This document shows, in pieces, positions 36,776 through 48,227 of a stretch of DNA of 64,000 nt. The stretch covers positions 71,534,001-71,598,000 of the forward strand of contig NC_091262.1 of assembly GCF_042477335.2 (NCBI RefSeq), in the 5' to 3' direction. The notes below the pieces were generated by a model. The model did no database searches and was not told the DNA's origin. It saw only the letters and a list, made by a program, of their open reading frames with translations. The translations under genes were made by a program, and so were the position numbers. How positions within the stretch are numbered: the first letter of the stretch is position 1; every line of letters starts with the position of its first letter. The stretch is from Ovis canadensis. Lineage: Eukaryota; Chordata; Mammalia; Artiodactyla; Bovidae.

Positions 36776-37629
36776 CTAAACCATAGCGGATACAAAAGAG
36801 AGAATGATTAACCAAAGAAGCAAAGTCTTCCGTACAGTGAGAACATTCAGGGAGAAAGAAAACTTTTCTGGTTCTCCATTTTAATGACCCTGATTACAGC
36901 ATGAAGCTGGACAGCTTCAAGACATTACTTATTTGAAAAAGTATACTGAAATACAACATTCCAATTTTTCCCCATATACATGAATGACAATGTGCATGCC
37001 TTAAATCATTATTTACCCCGTGAACAGATAAACCATTTATCTTTTGGGCTACCACCAAGGTTTAAAATGTGGGTACTTCTATTTTTTCCTAAGTTTCAAA
37101 TATGTACAGCAATCACACCCATTAAAAGGTTAATAGATATAAATGATTAGAGTCCATGTACTAGTTATAAAATTTATAATTTATAAAAAAATCTCCTATG
37201 TACCATTTAGAAAGCAGGTATAAATAATCTATATTTTAATAGTTCATTGGAATACCATGTGAAATGGAGGCCTACAAAAGAGAGCACCAGTTTAAGAAGT
37301 CAAGTAACACTGCTATAAAAGGACGGGAGGAATTAACAGTGACTGTAAAAAGGGAGCTTGAACTACCTTTGGCACAAAGTGCAAAATATTTCAAAAACAC
37401 AACGAACTTGATCATATACTTTTCACTTTGTATCATAAGCATGAAAAGACTATTTACTGACATGCATTACGTGAAAAGTACTAAGAGAAATTTAATAAAA
37501 AATTCTGCTCTCAAGAGAATTTTCATTCACTTATATGTTTCCCAAGCATGAACTATGTGCTAATAATAGGCTTACAAGGATATAACAATGAAAAAGATAG
37601 ATGTAATTTCTGCTTCAAAATTCTTTAGG

Positions 37630-37755
37630 GATAGGACTTCCCTGGTGGCCCAGTGGCAAAGACCCCACACTCCCAATACAGGGGGCCCAGTTTGATCACT
37701 GGTCAGGGAACTAGATCCCGCAGGCTGCAACTAAGACTGGGTGCAGTCCAATTTT
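37630..37755 (+). mobile_element. CHR-type tRNA-derived SINE
   Basis: It runs from 'ggacttccctggtggcccag' through 'gatcactggtcagggaacta' and 'gatcccgcaggctgcaacta' to a short T-run. It is older and more diverged than nearby Bov-tA. Confidence 0.75.
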
Positions 37756-37787
37756 TTTTTTAATTATATAGAGACAAGCTGGTAAAT

Positions 37788-38011
37788 GACCCCAGGTGGC
37801 GCTAGTGGTAAAGAATCTGCCTGCCAAAGTAGGAGATGATGTTAAGAGATGCTGGTTTGATCCCTGGGTTGGGAAGATCCCCTGGAGAAGGAAATGGCAA
37901 CCCTCTCGTCTTCCTGCCTGGAGAAACCCATGGACAGAGGAGCCTGGCAGGCTACAGTCCATGGGGTCGCACAAAGTCAGACATCACTGAAGCAACTTAG
38001 CACATACACAC
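37788..38011 (+). mobile_element. Bov-tA SINE with perfect target duplication
   Basis: The SINE is flanked by 'acaagctggtaaat' at 37774-37787 and 38012-38025, a perfect 14-bp duplication. It ends in a CA-rich tail. Confidence 0.93.
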
Positions 38012-38079
38012 ACAAGCTGGTAAATAGGTAATTACAATGTAGAGGAAGTACAAATTAGTGAGGATGAACTCTAGAGCTG

Positions 38080-38225
38080 AACTATCTAGGTTTGGATCCA
38101 GATCCATTTATAAAGTTTGTGATTTTGGGCAAACTGTTTATCTTCTCTGTGTCTAATGATGAAGTATTCACTTTATGGGGTTGTTGAGAAAGTAACATCT
38201 GAGATAAGACCTAAGACTGTAAGTG
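38080..38225 (+). mobile_element. MIR SINE remnant
   Basis: The series 'aggtttggatccagatccat', 'gtttgtgattttgggcaaac' and 'atggggttgttgagaaagta' follows the MIR body. Confidence 0.5.
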
Positions 38226-39306
38226 TGAACTTTTTTCTTGGTGAAGGTAATGAGGAAAGGGGTTGGGATACCAAAATAAAGCTCTAAACAGCAAAGGAAA
38301 TTGACTATGTGAAGGCCCAAGGAAAGAACAAAACTTGGTTCACTAAGGAACTTAGAGCAATTCTACACGCAGAGTGCGAATGGGAAGGGGTTTGGCAGTA
38401 GGAAAGATATGAGCCCAGAGAGGTGGCAGAGGCTGGATAACAAAAAGCCATTTGACCCATGAAAGGGAGTTTGAACTTTATTTTAGAGAGTTTTGCTAAA
38501 CATATACACAAATGGAGAATGAAATCAGGCCCACATTCAAGAGTTAACGAGCCCACACGATAGAAAGAATGCCCACATAAAGAAGAGAGTTCTTGGCTGC
38601 AGTTCTCAAAAGCTGAGATCCAAACAGCATTAAAAACATTCACTTAATGTGGAAAAGTTGATAGAGAAAAAACGAGATGCCTGAACATCTCTGTTCAGAA
38701 CACTATATTGTGTTTTCATATAGGCTGTTTTAATTAATCAAAAAAGAACTCTAAGGAAGGTGATACTATTCACTTTACAGATGCAGAAACTAAGGTACAG
38801 AGGGAACAAGCAACTAGACACCAAAACATGAAGGCTGCTCACAAACCTGCCTACCCCAACGCATGACACTACAATTTCTAATGTATACTGGATTCTCCTT
38901 TACCTCATTTCAAAAGCAACTACAAACCACCAAGTCAAAGTTTTATCTGACTGGAGCCAACAGATGGAGAAATATACCAAGTTGGGAATTTTAACTCTGC
39001 TTCCCCATCCTTCCTCCTTTCTCAGACTTTACTGTTGAAGCAGGTGACAGAGCTATGACTCTGTAATCAAGGCTATAATGAGATCTCTCTGCAATAAGCT
39101 ATCACTAACATTCACTACCAACTCACCTAGTTCTGCCACAAAGCTTTTTTGCTAACCAGAAAATTCTCATGTCTTGTCTCAAGCAAGCAAGAAATAGTTT
39201 GGGAAAAGTCTGAAGACAAGAATAATTAAGTCTTAAGAAGAATATTATAGAATTTTTCTCTAAAGTAAACTCCAGATAAAACACAAAGTAACTATAATTT
39301 CAGAAT

Positions 39307-39519
39307 GGGCTTCTCTGGTGGCTCAGAGGTAAAGAATCCGCCTGCAATGCAGGAGGCTTGGGTTCGATCCCTGGGTTGGGAAGATCCGCTGGAAAAGGGC
39401 ATGGCAACCCACTCTAGTGTTCTTGCCTGGAGAATCCCATGGACAGAGGAGCCTGGCAGGCTACAATCCATGGGATGGCGAAGAGTCGGACACGACTGCA
39501 AAGACTTAGCACACAGCAC
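39307..39519 (+). mobile_element. Bov-tA SINE with target duplication
   Basis: It is flanked by 'aatttcagaat' at 39296-39306 and 39520-39530. It is a complete SINE with a well-preserved body and a 'cacgactgcaaagacttagc' end. Confidence 0.93.
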
Positions 39520-40079
39520 AATTTCAGAATTCATGGGGAAAATACACTGTACTTGAGGTTGTTTTGGCATTCAGTCTCCCCCTAAAGAAGAAAGGAAATT
39601 ACACACTAACAACACAATTCATTATTGCTCATTCCATGATTTCTGCTTTAGTAGGTAAGATTTTCATAAAATTTAAGGAATTGTAGCCAGAGGAGATCGT
39701 CAAACTTTTAACCTTCGTCAATATTTTTAGAAAACAAGGGCAAGCAAAGAACACCTTGCATGCCTGGCCTAATTGATTTTTCCATCTCACTTTAGTTTTA
39801 AATACAATAATATGCCTCAAATTTACTAAAAGATTGTTTACAAAGCACTTTCTTATGCTATTATTTCATCCCAACAACTCACTCTCTACAATTTACCAGA
39901 CACTATGCCACATCCTGTAGGCTTTTGCTCCAAGTACAGAGAGTTATGTGGAGGAGTCAAACGTACAAGCAACTGGTGATAATACAGTACAATAAGAACC
40001 GGAAGAAAGGTCCAAAGTACTAAGGGATTGAGTATATGATTACTGGTAAAATAACTTTTGAACTGGGTCTTAAAGAATA

Positions 40080-40500
40080 AAGATGGCTCTAAGAATCAGG
40101 AGACTTTTAATTGCAAATAACCCCAAATTGGCTTACACAACAGGGATTTATTAATGAACAGAAATCTCACCATAGGGAAAGTCCCAGGCCCAGCACAATA
40201 GGCATCTAAAATGATATTATCGTGGACCTACATTCATTCTACCTCTCTGTTCTGCCATCCTCTGGGCTTGCTTCATCATTCCCTGTGGTCACAAAACAGC
40301 TGCCAGTGGCCACTGGGGAAAAAAAACCTTCTTCCCCAAAAATAGACTCTCTCTTTCCTTGTCCAGTTTAACTTGGACAAATAATAATTTACAGGGGAAT
40401 GCCTTGAGCTGATTGGCTTGGTGTAATCAAAATCTACCGCTGAAATGGGTGATGAGTCATCTTCTCAGAGTCTCCTGGATGGCAATGAAAAAGAACTTCA
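40080..40500. repeat. Probable ancient mammalian repeat, family not named
   Basis: The 'ttggcttacacaacagggat' and 'ttctgccatcctctgggctt' phrases suggest an old interspersed repeat. It is of the same type as the pieces near 8320 and 56030. Confidence 0.35.
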
Positions 40501-41014
40501 AACACTGGGATAAACACACTAAAACAGTACAAGGAACAAGAGAAACAGTTTAGCAAGGCTGGAGTGACGGGAAATCTAAGGTTGGACACAGTTTATGAAA
40601 CTTCTATGAGTTGGGACTTTATCCAGTAGACAATGGGAACTCAACACAAGTTTTTTAGGTGGAAAAGAAACATCCTTCAATTGGGTTGTTGTTTTTTTTA
40701 AAGTGTGGTAGCAATATAGAGAATTGCAGAGAAGGAGAGGGAACGTGGGAGAACAAACAGCAGCGATTCAGCTGGTAGGCCATTCGATGAACAGTCCAGA
40801 GTCGTAAAGAAGTGGTAATAGGGAGGGAAAGAATGGAATAAAGAATACAAGGCGGCAAAGCTGCTGTGTAAACACTGCGTGTGTCTGTACTGCTTTCTCC
40901 TTACAGATGAGGAAATTAGGCCTCAGACAGGTAAAATGGATGACTTATGACTGCAAAACTTTCACCAGGCAGAAACTCAGCGCCTGAAACTGAATTTTCT
41001 TTTCTTAAAACATA

Positions 41015-43195
41015 CCTGTGAACACACTCAACAAACCAGGAATATAAGGAAACTAACTCAACATAAGAAAAGTTATACATGAAAAACCCACAGCTAACAT
41101 CATACTTAATGGTCAAAGATGAAAGCTTTCTCGCTAAGATGAGGAACAAGACAAAGATATTCATTTTCATCATTTCTACTCAGTATAATACTAGAACTCC
41201 TAGCCAGAGCAATTAGGCAAGAAAAGCAAAGAAAACGTATTCAAATTGGAAAGAAGTAGAATTATCATTGTTTTATGATAACATCATCTTATATATTAAA
41301 AACTCTAAAGATCTCTCTCTCACACACACACACACACAACCTGTTAGGATAAATGAATTCAGAAAGGTTGCAGGATACAAAATCAACACATAAAAATGAG
41401 TTGTGTTCTGTAACAATGAACAATCCAAAAAAGAAATCACATTTACAATCACCAAAAAGAATATTTAGGAGCAAACCTAACCAAAGAGATGAAAGACTTT
41501 TATACTGAAAACTACGAAATGTTGTGGGAAGAAATTAAACACAAATAAATGAAAGACATCTGTTGTTCACAGATTGGAAGACAAGAAAAGATGTCAACAC
41601 TATTCCAAAGAACCTATAGATGCACTCCAATCCCCATCAAAAAAATCCCAATGACATTTTTTCTTGCAGAAACAGAAAAATCTATCTTAAAATTTATATG
41701 GAACAATCTTAAGGGACCCTAAATAGCCAAAACAATTTCAAAAAAGAATAATGTTGGTGGCCTCATACTTCTGATTTCAAACCTTACTATAAAGCTAGAG
41801 TAATCAAAAGAGCTTGGTACCACCATAAAGACAGACTTACAGACAAATGGAATAGAAGATTTCAAAAATAAAGCCCTGAATGTATGATCAAGGGATTTTT
41901 GACAAAGATGCCAAGACTATTCACTGGAGAAAAGATAGTCTTTTCAGCAAATGGTATTGGAAAAACTGGATATTCACATGTAAAGACCTAACTATAAGAG
42001 TTTTTTTGAGGGCAAAACTATTAGAAGGGTTTTAAAAGGGGAAAGCTTCATGTCACTGGACTTGGCAGTAATTTCTCAGATGTAACACCAAAAGTATAAA
42101 CAAAATAAAAGAAAAAACTAGATCAGCTGGACTTCATTAAAATTAAAACATTTTGTGCATCAAAATACACACCACAGAGTGAAAAGGTAATGCATGGAAT
42201 GGCAAAAATATTTGAAAATCATATATCTGATAAGGGACTGGCATCCAGAATATACAAAGAGCTCCTACAACTCAACAGAAAAACAACTTAATTTAAAAAA
42301 TAGGCTGTTGCTGCTGCTGCTAAGTCACTTCAGTCGTGTCTGACTCTGTGTGACCCCATAGATGGCAGCCCACCAGGCTCCCCCGTCCCTGAGATTCTCC
42401 AGGCAAGAACACTGGAGTGGGTTGCCATTTCCTTTTCCAATGCATGAAAGTGAAAAGTGAAAGTGAAGTCACTGAGTCGGAACTTAAAATAGATTATTTC
42501 TCCAATTCAAAAGGCTGATAAGTACAAGAGATACAAATACCATAGAGAAACTCAAGTGAAAACCACAATGAGATATCACTTCATACCCATTAGGATGGAT
42601 GTTATCAAAATAATGAAATGAACAAGTACTGGTGAGGATGTGAAGAAACTGAACTCTGACACATGCTGGTGGAAATGTAAAGTTTTCTGGATATATACCC
42701 AAATGAAATGAAAGCAAGGACTCAGATACCTGTACATCTATGTACATGGTAACAATTAGTCCAATAGCCAAAAAGTGGACGCATACAAAGTATCAACTAA
42801 CAGATTATATACAATGGAATATTATTCAGCCTTAAATAGGAAGGAAATTTTAACAAATGCTACAACTTGGATGAACATTATGGTAACTAAGTGAAATAAG
42901 CCAGGAAAAATATTGTATGAGTCTACTTACATTAAATACATACAGTAATCATAGAGAAGGAAAGCAGAAAAGTGGCTGTCATGGGCTGGGCATAAAAGGA
43001 AGTGGGAGTTAGTGTTTACTGGGAACAGAGTTTCAGTTGAGAAAGATGAATAGAGCTCTGGAAATGGGTGGTGGTAGTGGTTGCAATACAAAGTGGATGT
43101 ACTTAATGCCACAGAACTGTACAATTAAAACTGGTAAAGATGGCAAACTTTATGTTATGTGTATTTTACCATGATAAAAACAACAACAAAATTAT
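41015..43195 (+). mobile_element. L1 LINE: ORF2 C-terminal half and 3'UTR, decayed
   Basis: The DNA follows the L1 ORF2 order. RT region: 'aaaacccacagctaacatca', 'agccagagcaattaggcaag'. Later coding region: 'aatccccatcaaaaaaatcc', 'gacaaatggaatagaagatt'. C terminus: 'agatatcacttcatacccat'. 3'UTR: 'agttagtgtttactgggaac'. It ends near an A-rich tract at 43180. Multiple stops, frameshifts and a BOV-A2 insertion are present. Confidence 0.9.
42303..42480 (-). mobile_element. BOV-A2-type SINE nested in L1
   Basis: It starts with the (GCT)n that is the complement of the SINE's (AGC)n tail, then 'aagtcacttcagtcgtgtct'. It ends within the linker 'gaaaagtgaaagtgaagtca'. Flanks 'aacttaat' and 'aacttaaa' suggest the target duplication. 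Confidence 0.85.
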
Positions 43196-43379
43196 ACTTG
43201 CTGTGCATCTTTTCTAGGGACTCCTATCTTAGTGTTAGGATCTAATCTCTTCCTACCCAAGTACTGCAGCAGCTATTTTCCCTGGTTCATTCCACTCAAC
43301 CTTATTCTAACTCAATCAACGGATCACTGACAGGTGCATCTTGGCAGTTTTATCAAACTAATGTTTGGCCTCCGAAGTT

Positions 43380-43870
43380 TCAAAGACTTCCCATACCTTG
43401 CACAAGAGGATAAAAATCCAAATCTCCTCAATCTGGCACTCAAACCCTTTTACAAACAGATACCCTTTCAATAGTCTAATGTCTTCCCAAGGAAGTTCAG
43501 TGGTCATCTAAGTTTTCCTCTTTTCCCCTCCCTTAAAACTAATCTCCACCTTATACTCTTGCTTTTCCCTCACAACGTAACTGCTCCAATCTCTCTGTAA
43601 ATCTAAACCCTCACAGAAGCTAGCTCAAGTCTCAAGTGTTCCAGGAAGTTATTTAGACTCCTGAGGCCTTACTCATCTCCCTTTAACCAGAAAACGTACA
43701 GCATTATTTGTCCTGAGAGAACTTTAACTAGATTGTTTTCTAGGCTCAGAGGGGTACAGCTTATATTTTCTGAGGGCAAAGTCTATATACTACACTTGCT
43801 TCTTTCTTCTGCAGCACCTAATACTGCAAAATACAAAACAGATCTTCAATAATCACCTGTGTAACTGAAC
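43380..43870 (+). mobile_element. L2 LINE remnant
   Basis: A diverged L2-like 3' end: pyrimidine-rich text with 'caggaagttatttagactcc', then 'ctgagggcaaagtctatata', 'gcagcacctaatactgcaaa' and 'cagatcttcaataatcacct'. Confidence 0.45.
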
Positions 43871-45770
43871 ACAAGTCACAACTTTGGTGTGTGAGTTTCA
43901 ATGACTAGAATATGAAATCAGAATCATGTGACATGACTATCTCTGAAGGTTAATCTGTGACACACAACACAGAAATTGCTGCGATTATGAGGAAACCAGG
44001 TGGTATAACACAGGTATTTTAAAGGCTAAAATGAGAGTCTGATACAAAGAACCTGTTTAAAACCTGGTATTGCTGAATCGAACAAGATAGTAGTTAGGTT
44101 TTGCGGGACATAATATGAACCTATGGTTTTACAGAATGCATGCAAACACGAGCAATGCTATAATTGGACAGAAATACAGTCACAGGCCTATGAAAACTCT
44201 AAATGAAATGTCAGTTGGTTTTTATTAAATTCAGGTCAGGAAAAAAATCTTCATCAGTTACTTGGGGTAACTGACAGCAACTGTCAAGAATCAGCATGAG
44301 GCGCACTCTCTGACTTCTCCTTTCAACTCTATTGCACAAAGACCCAGGGAGGATGGTGGTGAAGAATGCAATCAGTGAAGAACAGGGGGTTCAGCAGTGA
44401 GTGAAAAATGCTCTCTAAATGGGGAGGAGAGAGGCCTAGATCCCCGTTTTGGTCCAATCCCTGGCCAGCTGCAGGACCCACAGCGAGTAGCTCATTTCCC
44501 TGAGCCTAGTTTCCCGGCTCTAAAACAAGTCACACCAGATCGCTCAAGGTTTTTCTGACTTCAAAATTCTAGGACAAGTTTCGTCACAGCTGCCATTAAA
44601 GCGTATGATTCTTGCAATTTCAAATCTTTCTTCCACGTCTCCGGGAAGAAAGTAATAGATTTCAGCAATCTAAAAGAAATGGATGCCACTGAGAGACAAA
44701 AGATTGTAAAAATGTCTCTTTCTTTATCACGGTAAGATATTTTAGCAGAGGGAACAGATTTCTGGTAAAAACCAAGACTGCTTCTGCAAATTAGGCCTAA
44801 TCCAGAGTACTTATTATCTGTGCTGGTATATGAAGAGGTGCTATTGTATTTCAAAAGAGGAGCAGCACTGCTCAGAGCTTTCCCCCCCAACCCCCGCAAA
44901 CTGTGAGAGAAAGTTCTCATCTTCGGGGCAAGGCTAGTAAATAAACATCTGTGCAAATGACGAGATGCTGAATGCACGCTTTTAGCCTTTCAAGTACTCC
45001 AAGCACAGACTTCTTTATCAAACACTCTGTATTGTCTCGTCTCTCTCTCAACCTACCAAAGAGCCAGTTCCAGTTCGATCCCGAAACAGTAACTTACCCG
45101 GACAATCCAACTTCTCCCCGGGAGCAGCGGTCCCCAGGCCTGCTCTCCCCGACCCCCGAAGCCGGCCGGCCGCTCTCACGCCCACCCTCGGGCGGTCGCA
45201 GCCCGGCAGCCCGGGTAAACGCGCGCCCGGGTCTCGGGAGCGGTTTCCCGGCGTCCGGGGAGCGGCGGGTCCCGCCCCTCGGAGCCCTGAGTCGGGAGCC
45301 GGCCCGGCCGCTATCCCAGCTCGGGAGCGCCACACCTCGCGGCTCCAGCCCCGGGGACGACGGCGCACAGCCCAGCCCGCCCCTCGGAGCGCACCAGGAC
45401 CGGTCAGTCTGCCGCCGCCGCCGCCGCCTTAGCCCCAGACGGACCGCTGCCTCCCTCCGGCCCGCGGCCCCGCGCGGCGGCCCGGCCCCAGCCCTGCGCC
45501 CCCGCCGCTCACGCACCAGCCCCTTCCCCGCCGGGACGCCCAGCGCCGCGCCGGGCACAGCCTCGCCTCACAGCCTCGTAGACATCGAGGGGGACACTCA
45601 CCCCGGAGGCTCCTCCCGCCGCTGCTGCTGCTGCTGTCGCCGCTGGGACCGCGGCCGTCGCCCCCGCCGCCGCCACCACCAGCACCGCCGTCCGCACCGG
45701 CGCCAGCGCCCCGGGCCATCCTCCTCCTGCCGTTGCCGCCGCCGCCCCCCTCTCCGCTCCTGTCAGTGGC

Positions 45771-45809
45771 TCAGGCTCCGAGGCTTCTCCAGGTTCCCCT
45801 CGCCGCCAT
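45771..45809 (-). promoter_or_regulatory. Short upstream ORF (12 codons) in BTBD7 exon 1
   Basis: The ATG at 45809 has A at -3 and G at +4 and opens MAARGTWRSLGA followed by TGA (45773-45771). The ATG is part of the YY1-type motif, so motif and uORF overlap. Whether it is translated depends on the transcription start. Confidence 0.45.
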
Positions 45810-45812
45810 TTT
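45803..45812 (-). promoter_or_regulatory. YY1-type element
   Basis: The minus strand reads AAAATGGCGGCG, matching the core of oriented YY1 sites found at the start of many TATA-less genes. Its orientation agrees with BTBD7 transcription. Confidence 0.65.
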
Positions 45813-45925
45813 GACGCCTGGAGCGGGCAGGAGGGGCTCGGCTCAGCGCGGACCTGGCGCGCCTGCGCGGCGCTGCGGAGCCGGCCCGAGTCCCCGCCCG
45901 TCCTCGCCGTCGCCGCGCCCGGGGT

Positions 45926-45931
45926 CACGTG
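45926..45931. promoter_or_regulatory. CACGTG E-box
   Basis: The palindromic CACGTG sits in 'ggtcacgtggacc', a context fitting USF or TFEB-type bHLH-zip factors. It lies between the inferred leftward and rightward start regions. Confidence 0.6.
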
Positions 45932-46229
45932 GACCACCGGCAGCGCGCGCGCCGGGGCTGGCCCGGGAGGCGCGCTCACGGGACCCGGGAGCGGTCCGAG
46001 CCGAGTGCGCGCGCATTATTCCGGCTCTCTGCTCGGAGTTGGATGCTCGTATCCTGCTTATTGCAGGGAACTGTGGCAAATCGTTTAAATCTGTCAGAAT
46101 GGAACTATAATAACAACGTTACCGGACGACCGATTTTACCAATTTTTGTTTGCATTCGGCAGCCGGCATCCTGATCTAGAACTCACAGTGCATCTTTCTC
46201 AAAACGAAGGCTACGTCCGCGGAAATATC

Positions 46230-46248
46230 TTTTTTTTTTTTTTTTTTT
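46230..46248 (-). repeat. Homopolymer T tract
   Basis: A 19-nt T-run could be the tail of a minus-strand retroposon. The sequence to its right is not a repeat I recognise. Confidence 0.7.
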
Positions 46249-47333
46249 AGTCTTGGCGTTTGGGTGACTTCTTGACAGTTTATCTTAAGCCCTGTCTGTA
46301 TGATACTTTTACAAACACCATCTTGCTCATTGTATAGAGGATTTAAGTCAGACACTGAAAAGTTTTCCTTAGCGAGATACTCCCATAAACCTGGGATAAG
46401 AACTGGTGAAAGCTCACAGTCGCCACGTGGGAGAGCCAAATCACTCTCCCCAGATACCCCTCGTCTGGGAGTTTCAGCGATGCATTAACAAAAACACATA
46501 TTTATGGAACACCTTACAGTTTGCAAAAACACTGTTAAATGCATGGCTTCCTTTGAACACCAAAACCCCACCCTTTGAGGTAGTGGGGACAAGTATTACA
46601 AGTATCCTTTACAACCTTACTTTTACAAGAAAAAGGACAAGTATCCTTTTACAACTAAGGAAATAGACTCGAAAATACTAAGTCGTTTGCCCCCCGGGCG
46701 TACATTCTGCATTAGTAAGTGGACAAGCCAAGACTAGAACCCAGACAGTCTCACCCTGGTCATCAGACAAATCACCCCTCACAGTTCTCTGACAGGCTTT
46801 TCAATACGTCGTGTATTTGTCCTCTGGGAATTTATTTAAATCCCTCTTGAAAGTACTTGCTTTGTCAATCTCTACCCATCCTTTGAGAAACAAGTTTTCT
46901 AAGTCATGCCTCCAAGTCTTGTTCTCAAACCATCTCTAAGCTTAAAAGACTAAGAGGACTTTCAAATTTTGTGATGTGTTTTTAACCGTTTCTTGGTCCT
47001 GTATTATTTTATACACTTCACGTTTGGTTGGAAGATTTAGGTTTCTTTTTCTTTTTTTCTTTTTTATCAGGAAAGGACTTTATGAATGTGATCATTGGTT
47101 TTCTCTGGACTTTCTTCAGATTAGATGTATCTTTCTTGTGCTCACTCATCACCTCCTTACTTCCTTGCAAAGATATTTCTTTCCAATTGATATTATTTCA
47201 TTTCCCCGCCCCTAACCTTTCAACCCATGCATCTTTCCTCAACCCCAGTCCTCAAAGGTTTAGAGATTGTAGCATTCCATTGTCAGGAAAAAAATATCGC
47301 TCCTAACTGGTAGGGGTTTCTTCAACTGAGCAT

Positions 47334-47364
47334 GTGTATGTGTGTATGTGTGTGTTTGAGGTAG

Positions 47365-47400
<36 letters not shown>

Positions 47401-47401
47401 G
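47334..47401. repeat. (TG)n microsatellite
   Basis: Interrupted (TG)n: 'gtgtatgtgtgtatgtgtg', then a long uninterrupted run ending 'gtgcgtgtgg'. It is likely length-polymorphic. Confidence 0.95.
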
Positions 47402-47514
47402 GTGACAGGAGATAAATACATGGAAAAGTGAGAAAATACAAGGGAAATAGGCCCATCTAGTTGGAGAAAAGGTTTGGCTCTGGGTGCCCACATCCTGTTC
47501 CCCTGTACTGTTAT

Positions 47515-47712
47515 CAGTTCAGTTCTGTCACTCAGTCGTGTCCGACTCTTTGCAACCCCATGAACCGCAGCACACCAGGCCTCCCTGTCCATCATTGACT
47601 CCTGAAGTCCACCCAAACCCTTGTCCATTGAGTCGGTGATGCCATCCAACCATCTGATCTTCTATTGTCCCCTTCTCCTCCCGCCCTCAATCTTTCCCAG
47701 CATCAGGGTCTA
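47515..47712 (-). mobile_element. BovB LINE extreme 3' end
   Basis: It opens with 'cagttcagttctgtcactca' and ends at the complement of the MLGKIEGGRRRG-like segment. It is heavily 5'-truncated (about 200 bp). Confidence 0.88.
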
Positions 47713-47911
47713 CTTCCCGTAAATGCCTTAATGAATCTTGTCTAAGTTCAAGACACCTACCATTATTTTCTATTATTTGACCTTTGTCTTTAGCTAAATA
47801 TTACACAAACTGAAAGACCTATTATATGCAAACTAAAAATTTCCTTGTCCTAACCACCTTTTGATAATTTACAAAACATTACATAAGATTGGTCCCCACT
47901 ATTACACTTTC

Positions 47912-48125
47912 GGGCTTCCCAGGTGGCTCTAGTGTTAAAGAATCCACCTGCCAGTGCAGGAGATGTAAGAGTTCAGTCCCTGGGTGTGAAAGATCCCCCG
48001 GAGGAGGCCATGACAACCCACTCTAGTATACTTGCCTGGAAAATTCCATGAACAGAGGAGCCTGGCAGGCTGCAGTCCGTAGGGTTGCACGGAGTTGGAC
48101 ATGACTGAAGCACCTAGCGTGCACA
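47912..48125 (+). mobile_element. Bov-tA SINE
   Basis: It runs from 'gggcttcccaggtggctcta' through 'ttgcctggaaaattccatga' to 'catgactgaagcacctagcg'. Confidence 0.88.
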
Positions 48126-48227
48126 TACTTACAGTTTCTCATTTATTCCAAATCTTCATTGCTTGACTTAGATTCTGCTTTCTAGGCACACTTTAACAAA
48201 CAAAAGTAAAATAATACCAACAATAGC

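Larger units (their letters stand above)
16084..45601 (-). other. BTBD7: BTBD7 intron 1 (~29.5 kb), repeat-rich
   Basis: This is the inferred intron between the CpG-island exon (donor CCGGG|GTGAGT at 45601) and the 5'UTR exon at 16083. Recognised repeats are listed separately. In 16084-16937, 18275-18800, 18845-20195, 20650-21860, 22070-23535, 26220-28100, 28150-29030, 30430-31500, 33420-34140, 35110-36550, 36780-37630, 38225-39300, 39520-40080, 40500-41010 and 43870-45080 I see AT-rich intronic DNA without a convincing gene. Short ORFs there lack codon or family signals. Confidence 0.6.
45602..45830 (-). other. BTBD7: Predicted noncoding first exon of BTBD7
   Basis: The exon end is set by a strong minus-strand donor, CCGGG|GTGAGT, at 45601. 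The right edge is approximate. It is placed just beyond a YY1-type element that typically sits within the first tens of bases of transcripts. Inside are two ATGs in good context: 45809 (a 12-codon ORF ending at 45771) and 45719 (open to the donor). A (CAG)5 run lies at 45636-45621. A second strong donor, CCGG|GTAAGT, occurs at 45097, so an alternative longer or different first exon is possible. Confidence 0.6.
45080..46030. promoter_or_regulatory. CpG-island promoter, probably bidirectional (BTBD7 / UNC79)
   Basis: About 950 bp of very high G+C and dense CpG is abruptly different from the AT-rich flanks. No TATA box is apparent. Motifs seen: a YY1-type element, a CACGTG E-box, and an NRF1-like 'gcgcgcctgcgcgg' at 45857-45870. 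BTBD7 is transcribed leftward from here. The head-to-head partner UNC79 is inferred from human gene order and not shown by coding sequence in this window. Confidence 0.8.

Noticed and set aside
41307..41340. CT/CA run as a separate regulatory element
   Set aside because: It is a simple repeat grown within the decayed L1 ORF2 and gives no sign of independent function.
44972..45814. 280-codon plus-strand ORF
   Set aside because: It lies in the CpG island, where stop codons are rare. Its Pro/Arg/Ser-rich composition has no domain, and equally long ORFs exist in other frames of the same GC-rich DNA.
45509..45979. 156-codon minus-strand ORF across the promoter
   Set aside because: Its start lies right of the probable transcription start and it runs through the splice donor at 45601. 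Ala/Gly-rich text is typical of open GC-rich frames.
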